Assembly: GCF_946480185.1 (NCBI RefSeq)
Contig: NZ_CAMLIG010000002.1
Location: 1-64,000, forward strand
Source: an uncultured Pedobacter sp.
GTDB lineage: Bacteria; Bacteroidota; Bacteroidia; Sphingobacteriales; Sphingobacteriaceae
DNA length: 64,000 nt
Direction of reading: 5' to 3'
The position numbers and the translations under genes are program-made. The notes beneath the pieces are model-generated. The model was not told the DNA's origin, did no database searches, and saw nothing but the letters and a program-made list of their open reading frames with translations. Shown here piece after piece: positions 46,233 through 54,601 of this stretch. Within the stretch, counting starts at the first letter, position 1, and every line of letters begins with the position of its first letter.

Positions 46233-46790
46233 ATGAAGCAAATTATAAGCTGTCTTGCACTCCTAATCCTTTCTTTTACCCAAATTCAAGCTCAGGAAAA
46301 CCCAATTGAAAACAATAAATTTAAAGGTTTTACCAGAGCAGAAGTCAGCTATTTATTTGGAATTAAAGACGCTTTTAACAGACAAAACATCAACTCACTT
46401 CATATTAAATTGGTAGCTGGAACTGCAAACCAATATACTGGGTTTGGAGTAGGTTTTGAAAACGCCAGTTACAAACAAGCCGGAGGCAGTGGACTAAGCT
46501 TTCAAACAATTAATTTTAGTGGGAATGTTCATTTATTAGCAAAGCCGATAAGTACTGACGAGGTAAATTTCTTCTTAAAAGCCGCCGCCGGATATGCACC
46601 ACGAATTTTTAGAACCTATAATAAAGGGGCCAATTATGAATTTGGTCCCGGCATTTTATTCACCACCAAAAGAAAAGCAAAATACTTTTTACAGGCAATG
46701 TATCAGTTTCAAGATATTGAAAACTTTTATTCCAGCAATGGCCGTTTAAAAATAAAAGGGATTGGTTTGGGAGTGGGAACGTGGTTTTAG
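46233..46790 (+). CDS. secreted outer-membrane beta-barrel-like protein, unknown
   Basis: 185 aa from the ATG at 46233, which gives a clean signal peptide (MKQIISCLALLILSFTQIQA); the frame extends further up only to a TTG. The mature part alternates polar and hydrophobic residues (LHIKLVAGTANQYTGFGVGF, FNFSGNVHLL-like strands, VNFFLKAAAGYAPRIF, LKIKGIGLGVGTWF) and ends in Phe, which points to a small beta-barrel in the outer membrane. I do not recognise a named family. Its stop is 7 bases from the stop of the convergent alkyltransferase-like gene. Confidence 0.75.
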   Translation: MKQIISCLALLILSFTQIQAQENPIENNKFKGFTRAEVSYLFGIKDAFNRQNINSLHIKLVAGTANQYTGFGVGFENASYKQAGGSGLSFQTINFSGNVHLLAKPISTDEVNFFLKAAAGYAPRIFRTYNKGANYEFGPGILFTTKRKAKYFLQAMYQFQDIENFYSSNGRLKIKGIGLGVGTWF

Positions 46791-46797
46791 ATAAAAA

Positions 46798-47139
46798 CTA
46801 CCTCTCCAAATCCAATTCTTCGGCAGGGTTCCAGTAAAGTTTTTTAAAATCAACCACTTTATCATCCACCACTTTAACACCTTCTAAAGCTAATAATTCC
46901 TCCATTTTTGTTGGGCTTTCAAAATGGAATTTACCCGTTAACAAACCGTTTCTGTTAACCACCCGGTGCGCCGGAACTTGAGGTATAACCGCACCGGCTC
47001 CGTTCATAGCGTAACCAACCATCCGAGACGAGCCTTTAGTTCCCAAATAGTTGGCAATCGCTCCGTAAGACGTCACTCTGCCTTCCGGAATTAACCGAAC
47101 TACCTGATAAACTTGATCGAAAAAAGTTGCTCTATCCAT
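46798..47139 (-). CDS. alkyltransferase-like protein (MGMT fold without the acceptor Cys)
   Basis: 113 aa from the ATG at 47139, the DNA-binding half of O6-alkylguanine methyltransferase: FFDQVYQVVRLIPEGRVTSYG, SSRMVGYAMNGA and the active-site loop. In true methyltransferases the loop reads PCHRV; here it is PAHRV, with GCG (Ala) at 46969-46971 in place of the Cys. Proteins of this kind (ATL) bind alkylated guanine and hand it to nucleotide excision repair. A longer frame from 47229 adds 30 residues of non-family sequence and is unlikely. Confidence 0.9.
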   Translation of the reverse strand: MDRATFFDQVYQVVRLIPEGRVTSYGAIANYLGTKGSSRMVGYAMNGAGAVIPQVPAHRVVNRNGLLTGKFHFESPTKMEELLALEGVKVVDDKVVDFKKLYWNPAEELDLER

Positions 47140-47273
47140 TTTTTCAAAAGCTAAAAGCGTAAAGCTAAAGGTCGAAAGCTGATTTGCTAAACTGTAAAAC
47201 AATCGATTTCTTAAAGTGGCATTTCTCAATATTCATTACCCAATACGCATTCTAAATACCCAATACTTTCTAC

Positions 47274-47921
47274 TCAAAAAGCAAACTTCACATAATTAAT
47301 ATTCTTATCCTTCTGCAAATAAATCCGCTCATAATGTGTTTTTATAGCTAAAATCTCGTCACCCGGAAAATCCTTGTAAACGTCCGTAGTCTGCTGAATA
47401 GTCGGAATTTTCAATTCTGCAAGTTTTTCTAGGGTATATTCAAAAAAACCGTCGTTATCTGTTTTTAAATGCATAATCCCGTTTTTTTGCAACACCGTTT
47501 TATACTTCCCTAAAAACATAAGATTGGTTAAACGCTTGCGTTCTAACGGACTTTGCGCTTGCGGATCAGGAAAAGTCAACCAGATTTCTTCCACCTCTCC
47601 TTCAGCAAAGTAATCTAATATATTTTGGATCTGGATACGCAGGAAACCTACATTTTTAATGCCTTCGTCAATCGCCATTTTTGCCCCAACCCATAAACGG
47701 TTGCCTTTATAATCAATCCCAACAAAATTCTTGCCCGGAAACTTCTTAGCTAAATTTACGCTGTACTCGCCTTTACCGCAGGCCAGTTCCAAAATCAATG
47801 GGTTATCGTTCTTAAAAAAGTTCTTTGACCAATTCCCTCTAAACTCTTTTCCTTCTTCTAACTGCTTTACATTGTCAAATGTGCCGATTTCCGCAAAACG
47901 CTGTAATTTTCTCTTCGCCAA
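47274..47921 (-). CDS. trmB: tRNA (guanine46-N7)-methyltransferase
   Basis: SAM-dependent TrmB methylating G46 of tRNA. The SAM site is LELACGKGEYSVNLA, and the family signature is EIWLTFPDPQAQSPLERKRL followed by HLKTDNDGFFEY. No ATG is available near the expected N-terminus. A TTG at 47921, 13 bases after GGAG, gives a protein (about 215 aa) starting LAKRKLQRFAEI, which aligns with the usual MGKDKLRRFAEI start of relatives; a TTG at 47969 would add 16 residues. The gene is divergent from the GDP-fucose synthase gene. Confidence 0.93.
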   Translation of the reverse strand: MAKRKLQRFAEIGTFDNVKQLEEGKEFRGNWSKNFFKNDNPLILELACGKGEYSVNLAKKFPGKNFVGIDYKGNRLWVGAKMAIDEGIKNVGFLRIQIQNILDYFAEGEVEEIWLTFPDPQAQSPLERKRLTNLMFLGKYKTVLQKNGIMHLKTDNDGFFEYTLEKLAELKIPTIQQTTDVYKDFPGDEILAIKTHYERIYLQKDKNINYVKFAF

Positions 47922-48007
47922 TTCTTTAAATTTTCTCCAAAAATAAGATTTACCTGTTACTAACCACAAAAATTAATTCAAAGGGTTTTAAAACGAATCT
48001 ATAATTT

Positions 48008-48015
48008 TATCTTTG
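48008..48015 (+). promoter_or_regulatory. -7 box of the fcl promoter
   Basis: TATCTTTG matches the Bacteroidota -7 consensus TAnnTTTG exactly. It ends 21 bases before the TTG start of the GDP-fucose synthase gene, giving a short leader and supporting that start. No clear -33 TTG is found at the usual distance. Confidence 0.5.
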
Positions 48016-48036
48016 GGGCTATTTTAGTTTAGCATT

Positions 48037-48966
48037 TTGGAAAAATCATCAAAAATTTACATCGCCGGTCACCGCGGCATGGTGGGTTCAGCAATCTTAA
48101 GAAAATTAGAAAAAGAGGGTTATACAAATATTGTTACCCGTACTTCTAAAGAATTAGATTTAAGAAACCAAGTAGCTGTAGCCGATTTTTTTGCGGCAGA
48201 AAAACCTGATTATGTTTTTTTAGCGGCTGCAAAAGTTGGCGGAATTATAGCCAACAACACCTACCGAGCAGAGTTTTTGTACGATAACTTGCAAATTCAA
48301 AATAACATTATCCATAACTCGTACCTAAATGAGGTTAAAAAACTGATGTTTTTAGGTTCAAGCTGTATTTACCCGAAAATAGCTCCTCAGCCTTTAAAAG
48401 AAGAATATTTACTGACCGGTTTGTTAGAAGAAACTAACGAGCCTTATGCGATAGCTAAAATTACCGGCATTAAAATGTGCGATGCTTACCGGGCACAATA
48501 TGGTTGTAATTATATATCTGCAATGCCAACTAATTTATATGGTTATAACGATAATTACCACCCTCAAAATTCTCACGTTTTACCAGCCTTAATTCGCAAA
48601 TTTCACGAAGCAAAGCAAAATAACGATGCAAACGTTACGGTTTGGGGAAGCGGAAGCCCGATGCGTGAATTTTTATTTGCAGATGATTTAGCGGATGCCT
48701 GCTACTATTTAATGCAAAATTACAACGAACCGCATTTAATTAATGTGGGTACGGGAGAAGATTTAACCATTAAAGATTTAGCCTTGATGATTAAAGATAT
48801 TGTTGGCTTTAAAGGCGATTTGGTTTTTGATAGCACCAAGCCAGACGGCACTCCGCGTAAATTAATGGATGTAAGCAAAATACACAGTACAGGCTGGAAA
48901 CATAAAGTTGATTTAAAGGAAGGAATTGCTTTGGCTTATCAGGATTTTTTAGCGAAACACGGGTAA
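48037..48966 (+). CDS. fcl: GDP-L-fucose synthase
   Basis: NADPH-dependent epimerase/reductase making GDP-L-fucose from GDP-4-keto-6-deoxymannose, 309 aa. It has [14 protein letters not shown] (cofactor loop), the catalytic LGSSCIYPK (Ser) and [10 protein letters not shown] (Tyr, Lys), and [14 protein letters not shown]. It starts with TTG at 48037 ([13 protein letters not shown]), since the next ATG lies inside the cofactor loop. The partner GDP-mannose dehydratase is not in this window. It gives the cell a biosynthetic route to fucose alongside the catabolic locus. Confidence 0.96.
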   Translation: MEKSSKIYIAGHRGMVGSAILRKLEKEGYTNIVTRTSKELDLRNQVAVADFFAAEKPDYVFLAAAKVGGIIANNTYRAEFLYDNLQIQNNIIHNSYLNEVKKLMFLGSSCIYPKIAPQPLKEEYLLTGLLEETNEPYAIAKITGIKMCDAYRAQYGCNYISAMPTNLYGYNDNYHPQNSHVLPALIRKFHEAKQNNDANVTVWGSGSPMREFLFADDLADACYYLMQNYNEPHLINVGTGEDLTIKDLALMIKDIVGFKGDLVFDSTKPDGTPRKLMDVSKIHSTGWKHKVDLKEGIALAYQDFLAKHG

Positions 48967-49040
48967 GAAGGCTGTTAAGGTTTGGCGATTTGAACGCTTT
49001 AAATATCAACGTTTATTATTGCTCACGAAACATCTATTTG

Positions 49041-49115
49041 TGTGATGCTTCACTCCGTTCAACATGACGAAATTGATAACCCGACCGTCATGCTGACGAT
49101 AGGAAGCATCTCACT
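49041..49115. repeat. inverted pair of a dispersed CGTCATG...GCATCTC repeat
   Basis: GATGCTTCACTCCGTTCAAC then ATGACG (about 49043-49069) and, inverted, CGTCATGCTGACGATAGGAA then GCATCTC (about 49086-49112) are two diverged copies of one unit of about 28 bases. Units of this form are frequent between genes in Bacteroidota genomes. The rest of the gap 48967-49141 holds nothing else. Confidence 0.55.
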
Positions 49116-49141
49116 CGCAAATTTCAAACAAGAAATTAAAA

Positions 49142-49849
49142 TTAACTCTCCAACCTAGTCACATCCCCAATTACAATAATTGCCGGATGCGTAATTCCAT
49201 ATTGTTTAGTTAATTCTTCCAGCTCTACAATAGTTCCTTTCACCATTTTCATGGTAGGTAACGATGCGTTTTGGATAACCGCAGCAGGTGTATTTGGTTT
49301 CCCATGCTTTATTGCTTCTTCAACAATAAAGGGAAGATTCTTCATCCCCATGTAAATCACCAAAGTAGTTTTACTTTGTAAAGCCAGCTCAATATCTCTT
49401 GATAAACTTCCGTCTTTTTTGGTGCCGGTAATTACCCAAAAACCTTCACTTATGCCGCGGTGGGTTAATGGAATGTCGCTTAAGCCAATAGCCAACATGC
49501 TTGTGATTCCCGGGATGTAACTGGTTTTCATCCCGTAAGATCTAGCGAACTTAATTTCTTCCATCCCACGTCCAAAAATAAACGGATCTCCGCCTTTTAA
49601 ACGTACTACAACCTCGCATTTATCTGCGTACTCTTTTATCAAAGCATGAATCTCTTCCTGACTGTTATATTTTTGATAGGGCGTTTTGCCCACGTAAACC
49701 AACTCACAGCCTTCCTTTTTATAATCAAGCAAAACCTTATTGGCCAAATTATCATACAGAATTGCGTCAGCTCTTTTCAGCGCATTTATCGCTTTTAGCG
49801 TAATTAATTCCGGATCTCCAGGACCAGCACCTACTACAATTAATTCCAT
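49142..49849 (-). CDS. cobA: uroporphyrinogen-III C-methyltransferase
   Basis: SAM-dependent methylase making precorrin-2 for siroheme or cobalamin, 235 aa. Both signatures are present: VGAGPGDPELITLKA at the start and VVRLKGGDPFIFGRGMEE in the middle, plus GITSMLAIGLSDIPLTHRG. It is the single-domain SUMT type, without the CysG oxidase/chelatase part. It stands alone in this window; no sulfite or assimilatory nitrite reductase gene is next to it. Confidence 0.95.
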   Translation of the reverse strand: MELIVVGAGPGDPELITLKAINALKRADAILYDNLANKVLLDYKKEGCELVYVGKTPYQKYNSQEEIHALIKEYADKCEVVVRLKGGDPFIFGRGMEEIKFARSYGMKTSYIPGITSMLAIGLSDIPLTHRGISEGFWVITGTKKDGSLSRDIELALQSKTTLVIYMGMKNLPFIVEEAIKHGKPNTPAAVIQNASLPTMKMVKGTIVELEELTKQYGITHPAIIVIGDVTRLES

Positions 49850-50033
49850 ATATTTATTGCCAAAATAATAACGAAAGACAGGTAACGTTACGATAAAAGT
49901 ATAATTTTTTAATTCTGTTTACAAGTATTTCAAAAAATTAATTAAAAATAACGCATAGCTAAGCCTTGTGAATTTTACAACATCATTTAAGCTTTTAGTA
50001 TTAGTTTTATGCACCGAAAAATAATAGAACAGC

Positions 50034-50321
50034 ATGAATCAAAAACCAACCATCACCATCACCTATTGTCCAAAATGTGGATGGATGTTGCGCTCCGCAT
50101 ATATGGCGCAAGAATTATTACATACTTTTACCGATGAAATTCGTGGTGTTTTACTTTGTCCTGCCGAAATTGGCGGAGAGTTTACAGTAGAAATTGACGA
50201 TAAAATCGTTTTCGATAGAAAAAAAGAGGAGCGCTTTCCAGAAATCAAGGAACTTAAAAAACTAGTTCGCGATGTGGTGAGCCCTCAAAAAGATTTAGGG
50301 CATACAGACAAGCACAAGTAA
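50034..50321 (+). CDS. Rdx (SelT/SelW/SelH-like) family protein
   Basis: 95 aa, cytoplasmic, thioredoxin-like fold. It opens with a beta strand and the redox motif TITYCPKCGWMLRSAYMAQE (Cys12, Cys15), then GVLLCPAEIGGEFTVEIDDK and FPEIKELKKLVRDVV, all typical of the SelW-like Rdx group. In eukaryotic relatives the second Cys is selenocysteine; here it is TGT, plain Cys. The polar tail (about 15 residues) is extra. The precise electron partner is unknown. Confidence 0.87.
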   Translation: MNQKPTITITYCPKCGWMLRSAYMAQELLHTFTDEIRGVLLCPAEIGGEFTVEIDDKIVFDRKKEERFPEIKELKKLVRDVVSPQKDLGHTDKHK

Positions 50322-50332
50322 TCAATTATTTT

Positions 50333-50818
50333 TTAATGCGATTTTAGTTTATCCAAAACAGTATCAAACTCCTTTTCATCGCTGGTGTAAAGTTCTAGAT
50401 TTTGTTTTGCGTCATAAATATAAATCGAAGGATAACGCTTTGGCAGAAAGTTAGGAATAAAATAGTAAGCAGTATCCCGCAAAATTTTGATGTTTTTATC
50501 CTTTGGAATTAAAGGCGCATAATCTTTCATGAACATTTGTATCGCTTTGTTCTCATCCATCGTAATGAACAGGACGTTATATGGCTTTAAATCTTTCAAA
50601 TGGCAATTAAAAAAAGCACCTGCTTTTTGGCAATGCGGGCAGGTTGCATCAAAAAACACAATCAGCGTTTTATGAGCCTTATTTAAATCTGCTCTTTTAA
50701 AGCTTTCACCAGTAGTGGTTACAAAATTAAAATCGGGCATTTGCTTAGCGGGTTCTTGTGCGTAAACAGAACCTATGGTTAATAAAAGAATTACAAAAGT
50801 TTTTAAGAATCTCATCAT
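50333..50818 (-). CDS. secreted thioredoxin-like (TlpA/AhpC-type) protein
   Basis: About 161 aa with a signal peptide (FLKTFVILLLTIGSVYA). The thioredoxin fold carries the active-site motif FFDATCPHCQKAG, preceded by MPDFNFVTTTGES as in TlpA/ResA proteins. Late in the chain LPKRYPSIYIYDAKQNL gives the cis-Pro loop. Periplasmic disulfide reduction or delivery is the expected role. Starts at 50818 and 50815 (Met-Met) are equally good; the GTG at 50821 is not needed. Confidence 0.88.
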   Translation of the reverse strand: MMRFLKTFVILLLTIGSVYAQEPAKQMPDFNFVTTTGESFKRADLNKAHKTLIVFFDATCPHCQKAGAFFNCHLKDLKPYNVLFITMDENKAIQMFMKDYAPLIPKDKNIKILRDTAYYFIPNFLPKRYPSIYIYDAKQNLELYTSDEKEFDTVLDKLKSH

Positions 50819-50904
50819 CACAAAATTAAAATCGAGAAAATATTTTTTCGATTATGGAATTGGCATTAAAATTACATCTATACTAAAACAAAAAATAATA
50901 AATT

Positions 50905-51588
50905 ATGAAAAAATTAATCTTATTCGCACTAATAGCATTCACAACTTCAAACTTACTTGCACAAAATGTTGACCTCCGTAAAAAAATTGAAGTAAACGGA
51001 ACAGCCGAACAGGAAGTCACTCCTGATGAAATCTACATCGGAATCTCTTTAAAAGAGTACATAGACGGCAAAAAAAAGGTGAGCATTGAAGAATTGGAAG
51101 CTCAATTACAAAAAGCGGTTACAAAAGCCGGCATTGCCCAACAGGATTTTATGATCAATAACATTAGCGCTTATACCGATTATTGGAGCAAAAAAAAGGA
51201 TCCCACCTTTTTAGCTTCAAAACAATACAGCATTAAAGTATCAGATTTAAACAAACTGAATATGGTTATCGGTGCTATTGACGCTAAAGGAGTTGCCTAC
51301 ACCAATATTGAGCGTTACGCATATTCTAAAGAAGATGAACTGAAAAAAGAGCTGAAAATAAAAGCCTTGAAAGACGCTAAAACTAAAGCCACTTATTTGG
51401 TAGAAGCTATCGGTGATAAATTGTACCAGGTTTTAGAAATCAGTGAATCTGAAAACAACAATTATCCGCAACCCGTTTATCGTATGGCGATGATGAAAAC
51501 ATCAGAATCTATGGACAGCGCTCCACAAATTGATTTCAAAAAAATCAAACTGAGCGTAAACATCAGGGCGGTTTTTGAAATTAAATAA
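50905..51588 (+). CDS. SIMPL-domain (DUF541) periplasmic protein
   Basis: 227 aa with a signal peptide ending near LLAQ. The family core is clear: KIEVNGTAEQEVTPDEIYIGISLKEY is the conserved first strand pair, then YTNIERYAYSKEDELKKELK and ALKDAKTKATYLVEAIGDKL. Members occur in periplasms and outer membranes and have been linked with oxidative stress in E. coli (YggE); the molecular role is unclear. It is divergent from the thioredoxin-like gene with 86 bases between the starts. Confidence 0.9.
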   Translation: MKKLILFALIAFTTSNLLAQNVDLRKKIEVNGTAEQEVTPDEIYIGISLKEYIDGKKKVSIEELEAQLQKAVTKAGIAQQDFMINNISAYTDYWSKKKDPTFLASKQYSIKVSDLNKLNMVIGAIDAKGVAYTNIERYAYSKEDELKKELKIKALKDAKTKATYLVEAIGDKLYQVLEISESENNNYPQPVYRMAMMKTSESMDSAPQIDFKKIKLSVNIRAVFEIK

Positions 51589-51736
51589 GTTCATCAGACC
51601 CCTCCTCTTGCCGAACGATAGAGAGACATCTCATAGAGCAAGATTACCACATAATTTCAAATATGGTAAGATTACCTATTTGTAAAACCTCCCGTACCTC
51701 AAGGTGACGTGTGGAAAAGCCAAAAGTTCAATTTAC

Positions 51737-51775
51737 AAAAAAAGCAACGGGAAAATTCCCGTTGCTTTTTTATTT
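51737..51775. terminator. bidirectional terminator between SIMPL gene and ndk
   Basis: GCAACGGGA and TCCCGTTGC form a 9-bp GC-rich stem (51744-51765) with the loop AAAT, flanked by A7 on the left and T6 on the right. It works as a Rho-independent terminator in both directions for the two convergent genes. Confidence 0.88.
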
Positions 51776-51793
51776 AACCTAGTTTTTTATTAC

Positions 51794-52213
51794 TTAAAAA
51801 CGTTCTGCTTCTGTAAAAAAGAAATCGCCTTCAATTTTAGCGTTCTCGTCAGAATCTGATCCGTGAACGGCATTTGCATCAATTGATTTAGCGTATTTCT
51901 GGCGGATGGTTCCTTCTGCAGCTTCTGCTGGATTAGTAGCACCGATTAATTTTCTGAAATCCTCAATTGCGTTGTCTTTTTCTAAAATAGCAGCTACAAT
52001 TGGTCCAGATGACATAAAGCTCACTAAATCTCCGTAAAAACCACGCTCTTTGTGCACTGCATAAAATTCGCCAGCTTTTTCTGGAGTTAATTTCAAATAT
52101 TTCATGGCTATAATTTTAAAGCCAGCGTTTGTAATATCGTTTAAAATAGCTCCGATGTGTCCGTTAGCAACGGCATCAGGCTTAATCATGGTAAAAGTTC
52201 TGTTAGTTGTCAT
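51794..52213 (-). CDS. ndk: nucleoside diphosphate kinase
   Basis: Cytoplasmic kinase balancing NTP pools, 139 aa, the standard bacterial length. The start [20 protein letters not shown] and the active-site [13 protein letters not shown] with phospho-acceptor His117 are perfectly typical. It has a consensus promoter (52236-52263) and a strong terminator, so it is a single-gene unit. Confidence 0.98.
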   Translation of the reverse strand: MTTNRTFTMIKPDAVANGHIGAILNDITNAGFKIIAMKYLKLTPEKAGEFYAVHKERGFYGDLVSFMSSGPIVAAILEKDNAIEDFRKLIGATNPAEAAEGTIRQKYAKSIDANAVHGSDSDENAKIEGDFFFTEAERF

Positions 52214-52235
52214 GGTTCTAATTTTAAAATTGGGG

Positions 52236-52263
52236 CAAAAGTAGGCTTTTAAAATCGTAACAA
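52236..52263 (-). promoter_or_regulatory. ndk promoter
   Basis: On the minus strand, TTG (52263-52261), a 17-base spacer and TACTTTTG (52243-52236) match the Bacteroidota consensus TTG-N17-TAnnTTTG. Transcription should begin near 52230, about 17 bases before the ndk ATG. Confidence 0.7.
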
Positions 52264-52320
52264 AAAGTATTCATATAATTTTCAGATGATTTGATTAACT
52301 TCGCCACCTTATATAAATTG

Positions 52321-53331
52321 ATGATTGATTTAAACCTTTTAAAAGAAAAATTAGCACAGCCTTGCAAAATTGTAATTACAACGCATCACAAACCAGATGG
52401 TGATGCAATGGGTTCATCTTTAGGCTTGTACAACTATCTTATTCAAAAAGGCCATTTCGTAAAAGTAGTTTCTCCAACAGATTATCCTTACTTTTTACAG
52501 TGGTTGCCTAACAACCCCGAAGTAATAATTTATACAGAAAAAGAAGCAGAAAGCAAGGTTTTAGTTGCCGAAGCCGATCTTATTTTTTGTTTGGATTTTA
52601 ATACTCTTACCAGAATTAACGAACTTGGCGAAGAAGTGCGCAAGTCCAGTGCGATAAAAGTGATGGTTGACCATCATTTAGAACCAGAAGGATTTGATGA
52701 TTTTAGACATTGGAATATTAACGCCTGTGCTACTGCCGAACTGATTTATGATTTCATCGCCAATTTATTGAATGATAAGGAATTGATCAATAAAGATGTA
52801 GCTACCTGTTTATACACTGGCATCATGACAGATTCTGGATCTTTCCGTTTTCCTAATGTTACTGCAAATTTACACCGTATTGTTGCAGATTTGATAGAAG
52901 CAGGAGCAGAAAACTGGAGAATTCATCAAAATGTATATGATAACGCTACAGAAGGCCGACTTAAATTTTTAGGCTATTGCCTAAGCAACAAACTGGAAGT
53001 TTTAAGAGAATTTAATACCGCGTTAATTACGGTGAATAAAGAAGACATCGCAAAATTTGACATCCAAACCGGTGAAACAGAAGGAATAGTGAATTATGCG
53101 CTATCAATTAGTGGTATAAAATTGGCCGCTTTTATAGTTGAGCGAAAAGATAAAATAAAACTATCTTTGCGCTCGGTTGGAACTTTTCCGGCAAACGAAA
53201 TTTGCAAGAAATATTTTAGTGGTGGTGGACATAGAAACGCAGCCGGTGGACAATCTGATGATTCGTTTGAAGATGTAGTTAAACAATTTAAAACAATATT
53301 GCCCGAGTATAAAAATTTACTTTTGCAGTAG
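52321..53331 (+). CDS. nrnA: DHH-family phosphoesterase, oligoribonuclease/pAp phosphatase type
   Basis: 336 aa from the ATG at 52321 (a TTG at 52291 is in frame but unneeded). DHH motifs: TTHHKPDGDAMGSSLG, FCLDFNTL, and VMVDHHLEPEG; the DHHA1 domain ends with YFSGGGHRNAAGG. Enzymes of this type degrade 2-5-mer RNA and hydrolyse pAp with a manganese centre. It is divergent from ndk and followed by a repeat-rich region. Confidence 0.93.
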   Translation: MIDLNLLKEKLAQPCKIVITTHHKPDGDAMGSSLGLYNYLIQKGHFVKVVSPTDYPYFLQWLPNNPEVIIYTEKEAESKVLVAEADLIFCLDFNTLTRINELGEEVRKSSAIKVMVDHHLEPEGFDDFRHWNINACATAELIYDFIANLLNDKELINKDVATCLYTGIMTDSGSFRFPNVTANLHRIVADLIEAGAENWRIHQNVYDNATEGRLKFLGYCLSNKLEVLREFNTALITVNKEDIAKFDIQTGETEGIVNYALSISGIKLAAFIVERKDKIKLSLRSVGTFPANEICKKYFSGGGHRNAAGGQSDDSFEDVVKQFKTILPEYKNLLLQ

Positions 53332-53342
53332 CATCTTGTTAA

Positions 53343-53503
53343 TAGTCCATTGTCGATGGTCAGCGGACAATTGGCATAAAATAAAAGAACAAAAAGGTTT
53401 ATAACCACGCAAACAATGGACTGTCGACCGCGGACAACGAACTAAAAATAACAAGTTAATACCCGCCCAGACAATGGACTATCGACTGCGGACTATGGAC
53501 TAG
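53343..53503. repeat. three copies of an ACAATGGACT-type repeat
   Basis: ACAATGGACTGTCGACCGCG (from 53413) and ACAATGGACTATCGACTGCG (from 53471) lie in direct order about 58-60 bases apart with similar flanks, and an inverted, diverged copy, GTCCATTGTCGATGGTCAGC, starts at 53345. The units probably belong to a dispersed intergenic family. No coding capacity. Confidence 0.6.
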
Positions 53504-53508
53504 AAAAC

Positions 53509-53600
53509 AATGCAATTAAAAAACAATAAATAAGGAATGAAAACATCCCACTTAGGGATTCTTGAATGCAATTAAAAAAACAATAAATAAGGAATGAAAA
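53509..53600 (+). repeat. direct duplication of the FKBP ribosome-binding and start region
   Basis: A 35-base unit (53509-53543) containing AAATAAGG and an ATG is repeated as a 36-base unit (53565-53600) with a single extra A. The second copy supplies the real start of the FKBP gene at 53594. The first copy drives a 12-codon frame (ATG 53537 to TAA 53575, MKTSHLGILECN) that ends 18 bases before the FKBP start. Confidence 0.85.
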
Positions 53601-54571
53601 AAGGATTATTAATCTTATCAGTTGCGGCATTAGGTTTTGCTGCTTGTAACGGAGGTTTCAAAAAAGGACCGGCCGGCTTACTTTACAACATCCACAATGA
53701 TGTTAAAGGCGATTCAATTGCAGATGGCGATTTTATCAGCTTAAACATTATTGCAAAAACAGATGGTGACTCTGTACTTTACAATTCTTACGAATTAGAC
53801 AGACCATCCCAAACTTTTGTATCTAAACCAGCTTATCCTGGAGATTTATTTTATGCAATTAAATTATTAAGCAAAGGCGATAGCGCTACCTTCAAAATCA
53901 ACTTAGATTCTGCAGAAGCTAAAGGACAGCCAAAACCAGCTACTATCAAAGGTCACTATATTATTTACACTGTGAAAATTGAAGAAGTAATTCATAAAGA
54001 TACTGCAGACCAAAAAGGTTTCCAAAGCAAGGTTGAGGCTTACTTTAAAGCTGAAGGCGAAAGATCTAAAAATGCAGAAGAAAAAAACATCAAAAAATAC
54101 ATTGACGCTAGCAAGGTTAAACCAACAACACTTCCATCTGGATTGTACGTAATTACAACTACAGAAGGTAAAGGCGTTCAACCGATTGTTGGTGATAGCG
54201 TTGTGGTTAACTACACTGGTAAATTATTGTCAGGAAAAGTATTTGACACTAGCCTTGAAGCCGATGCTAAAAAAGCAAATATTTTTAACCCGGCAAGAGC
54301 ACCTTACAAACCATTAAGCTTAATTGTTGGTAAAGGCAATGTAATTCCAGGATTTGACGAAGCCGTATTACACATGAAAAAAGGTGAAAAAGCTACTATC
54401 GTTATTCCATCCAAATTAGGTTACGGCGAGCAAGGAATGCCAGGTGGTATGATTGGTCCGTTTACTCCACTAGTTTTTGATTTAGAATTAGTAGATGTAA
54501 TCCAAAAGCATGAAGCTCCAGTTGCGCCAACCGCTCCGCCAGTTGCACCTGTTGCAGCACCAGCGAAATAA
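53594..54571 (+). CDS. FKBP-type peptidyl-prolyl isomerase lipoprotein, two FKBP-like modules
   Basis: 325 aa. The lipoprotein signal LSVAALGFAAC places it in the cell envelope. The first module (about 30-135) looks like a degenerate FKBP domain (GDFISLNIIAKTDGD, LLSKGDSATFKI); the second (about 185-305) is a good FKBP domain (GDSVVVNYTGKLLSGKVFDT, VIPGFDEAVLHMKKGEKATI, PSKLGYGEQGMPG). A Pro/Ala-rich tail ends the protein. It should assist folding of exported proteins. The start region is duplicated just upstream. Confidence 0.94.
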   Translation: MKKGLLILSVAALGFAACNGGFKKGPAGLLYNIHNDVKGDSIADGDFISLNIIAKTDGDSVLYNSYELDRPSQTFVSKPAYPGDLFYAIKLLSKGDSATFKINLDSAEAKGQPKPATIKGHYIIYTVKIEEVIHKDTADQKGFQSKVEAYFKAEGERSKNAEEKNIKKYIDASKVKPTTLPSGLYVITTTEGKGVQPIVGDSVVVNYTGKLLSGKVFDTSLEADAKKANIFNPARAPYKPLSLIVGKGNVIPGFDEAVLHMKKGEKATIVIPSKLGYGEQGMPGGMIGPFTPLVFDLELVDVIQKHEAPVAPTAPPVAPVAAPAK

Positions 54572-54601
54572 GCATACAAAAGCTGATAAATGCTGAAGGC
54601 T

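Noticed and set aside
47140..47229. N-terminal extension of the alkyltransferase-like protein
   Set aside because: The 30 extra residues do not resemble the family, and a good ATG exists at 47139.
53343..53503. CRISPR array
   Set aside because: Only three imperfect units, one inverted, with no uniform spacers and no cas genes in the window.
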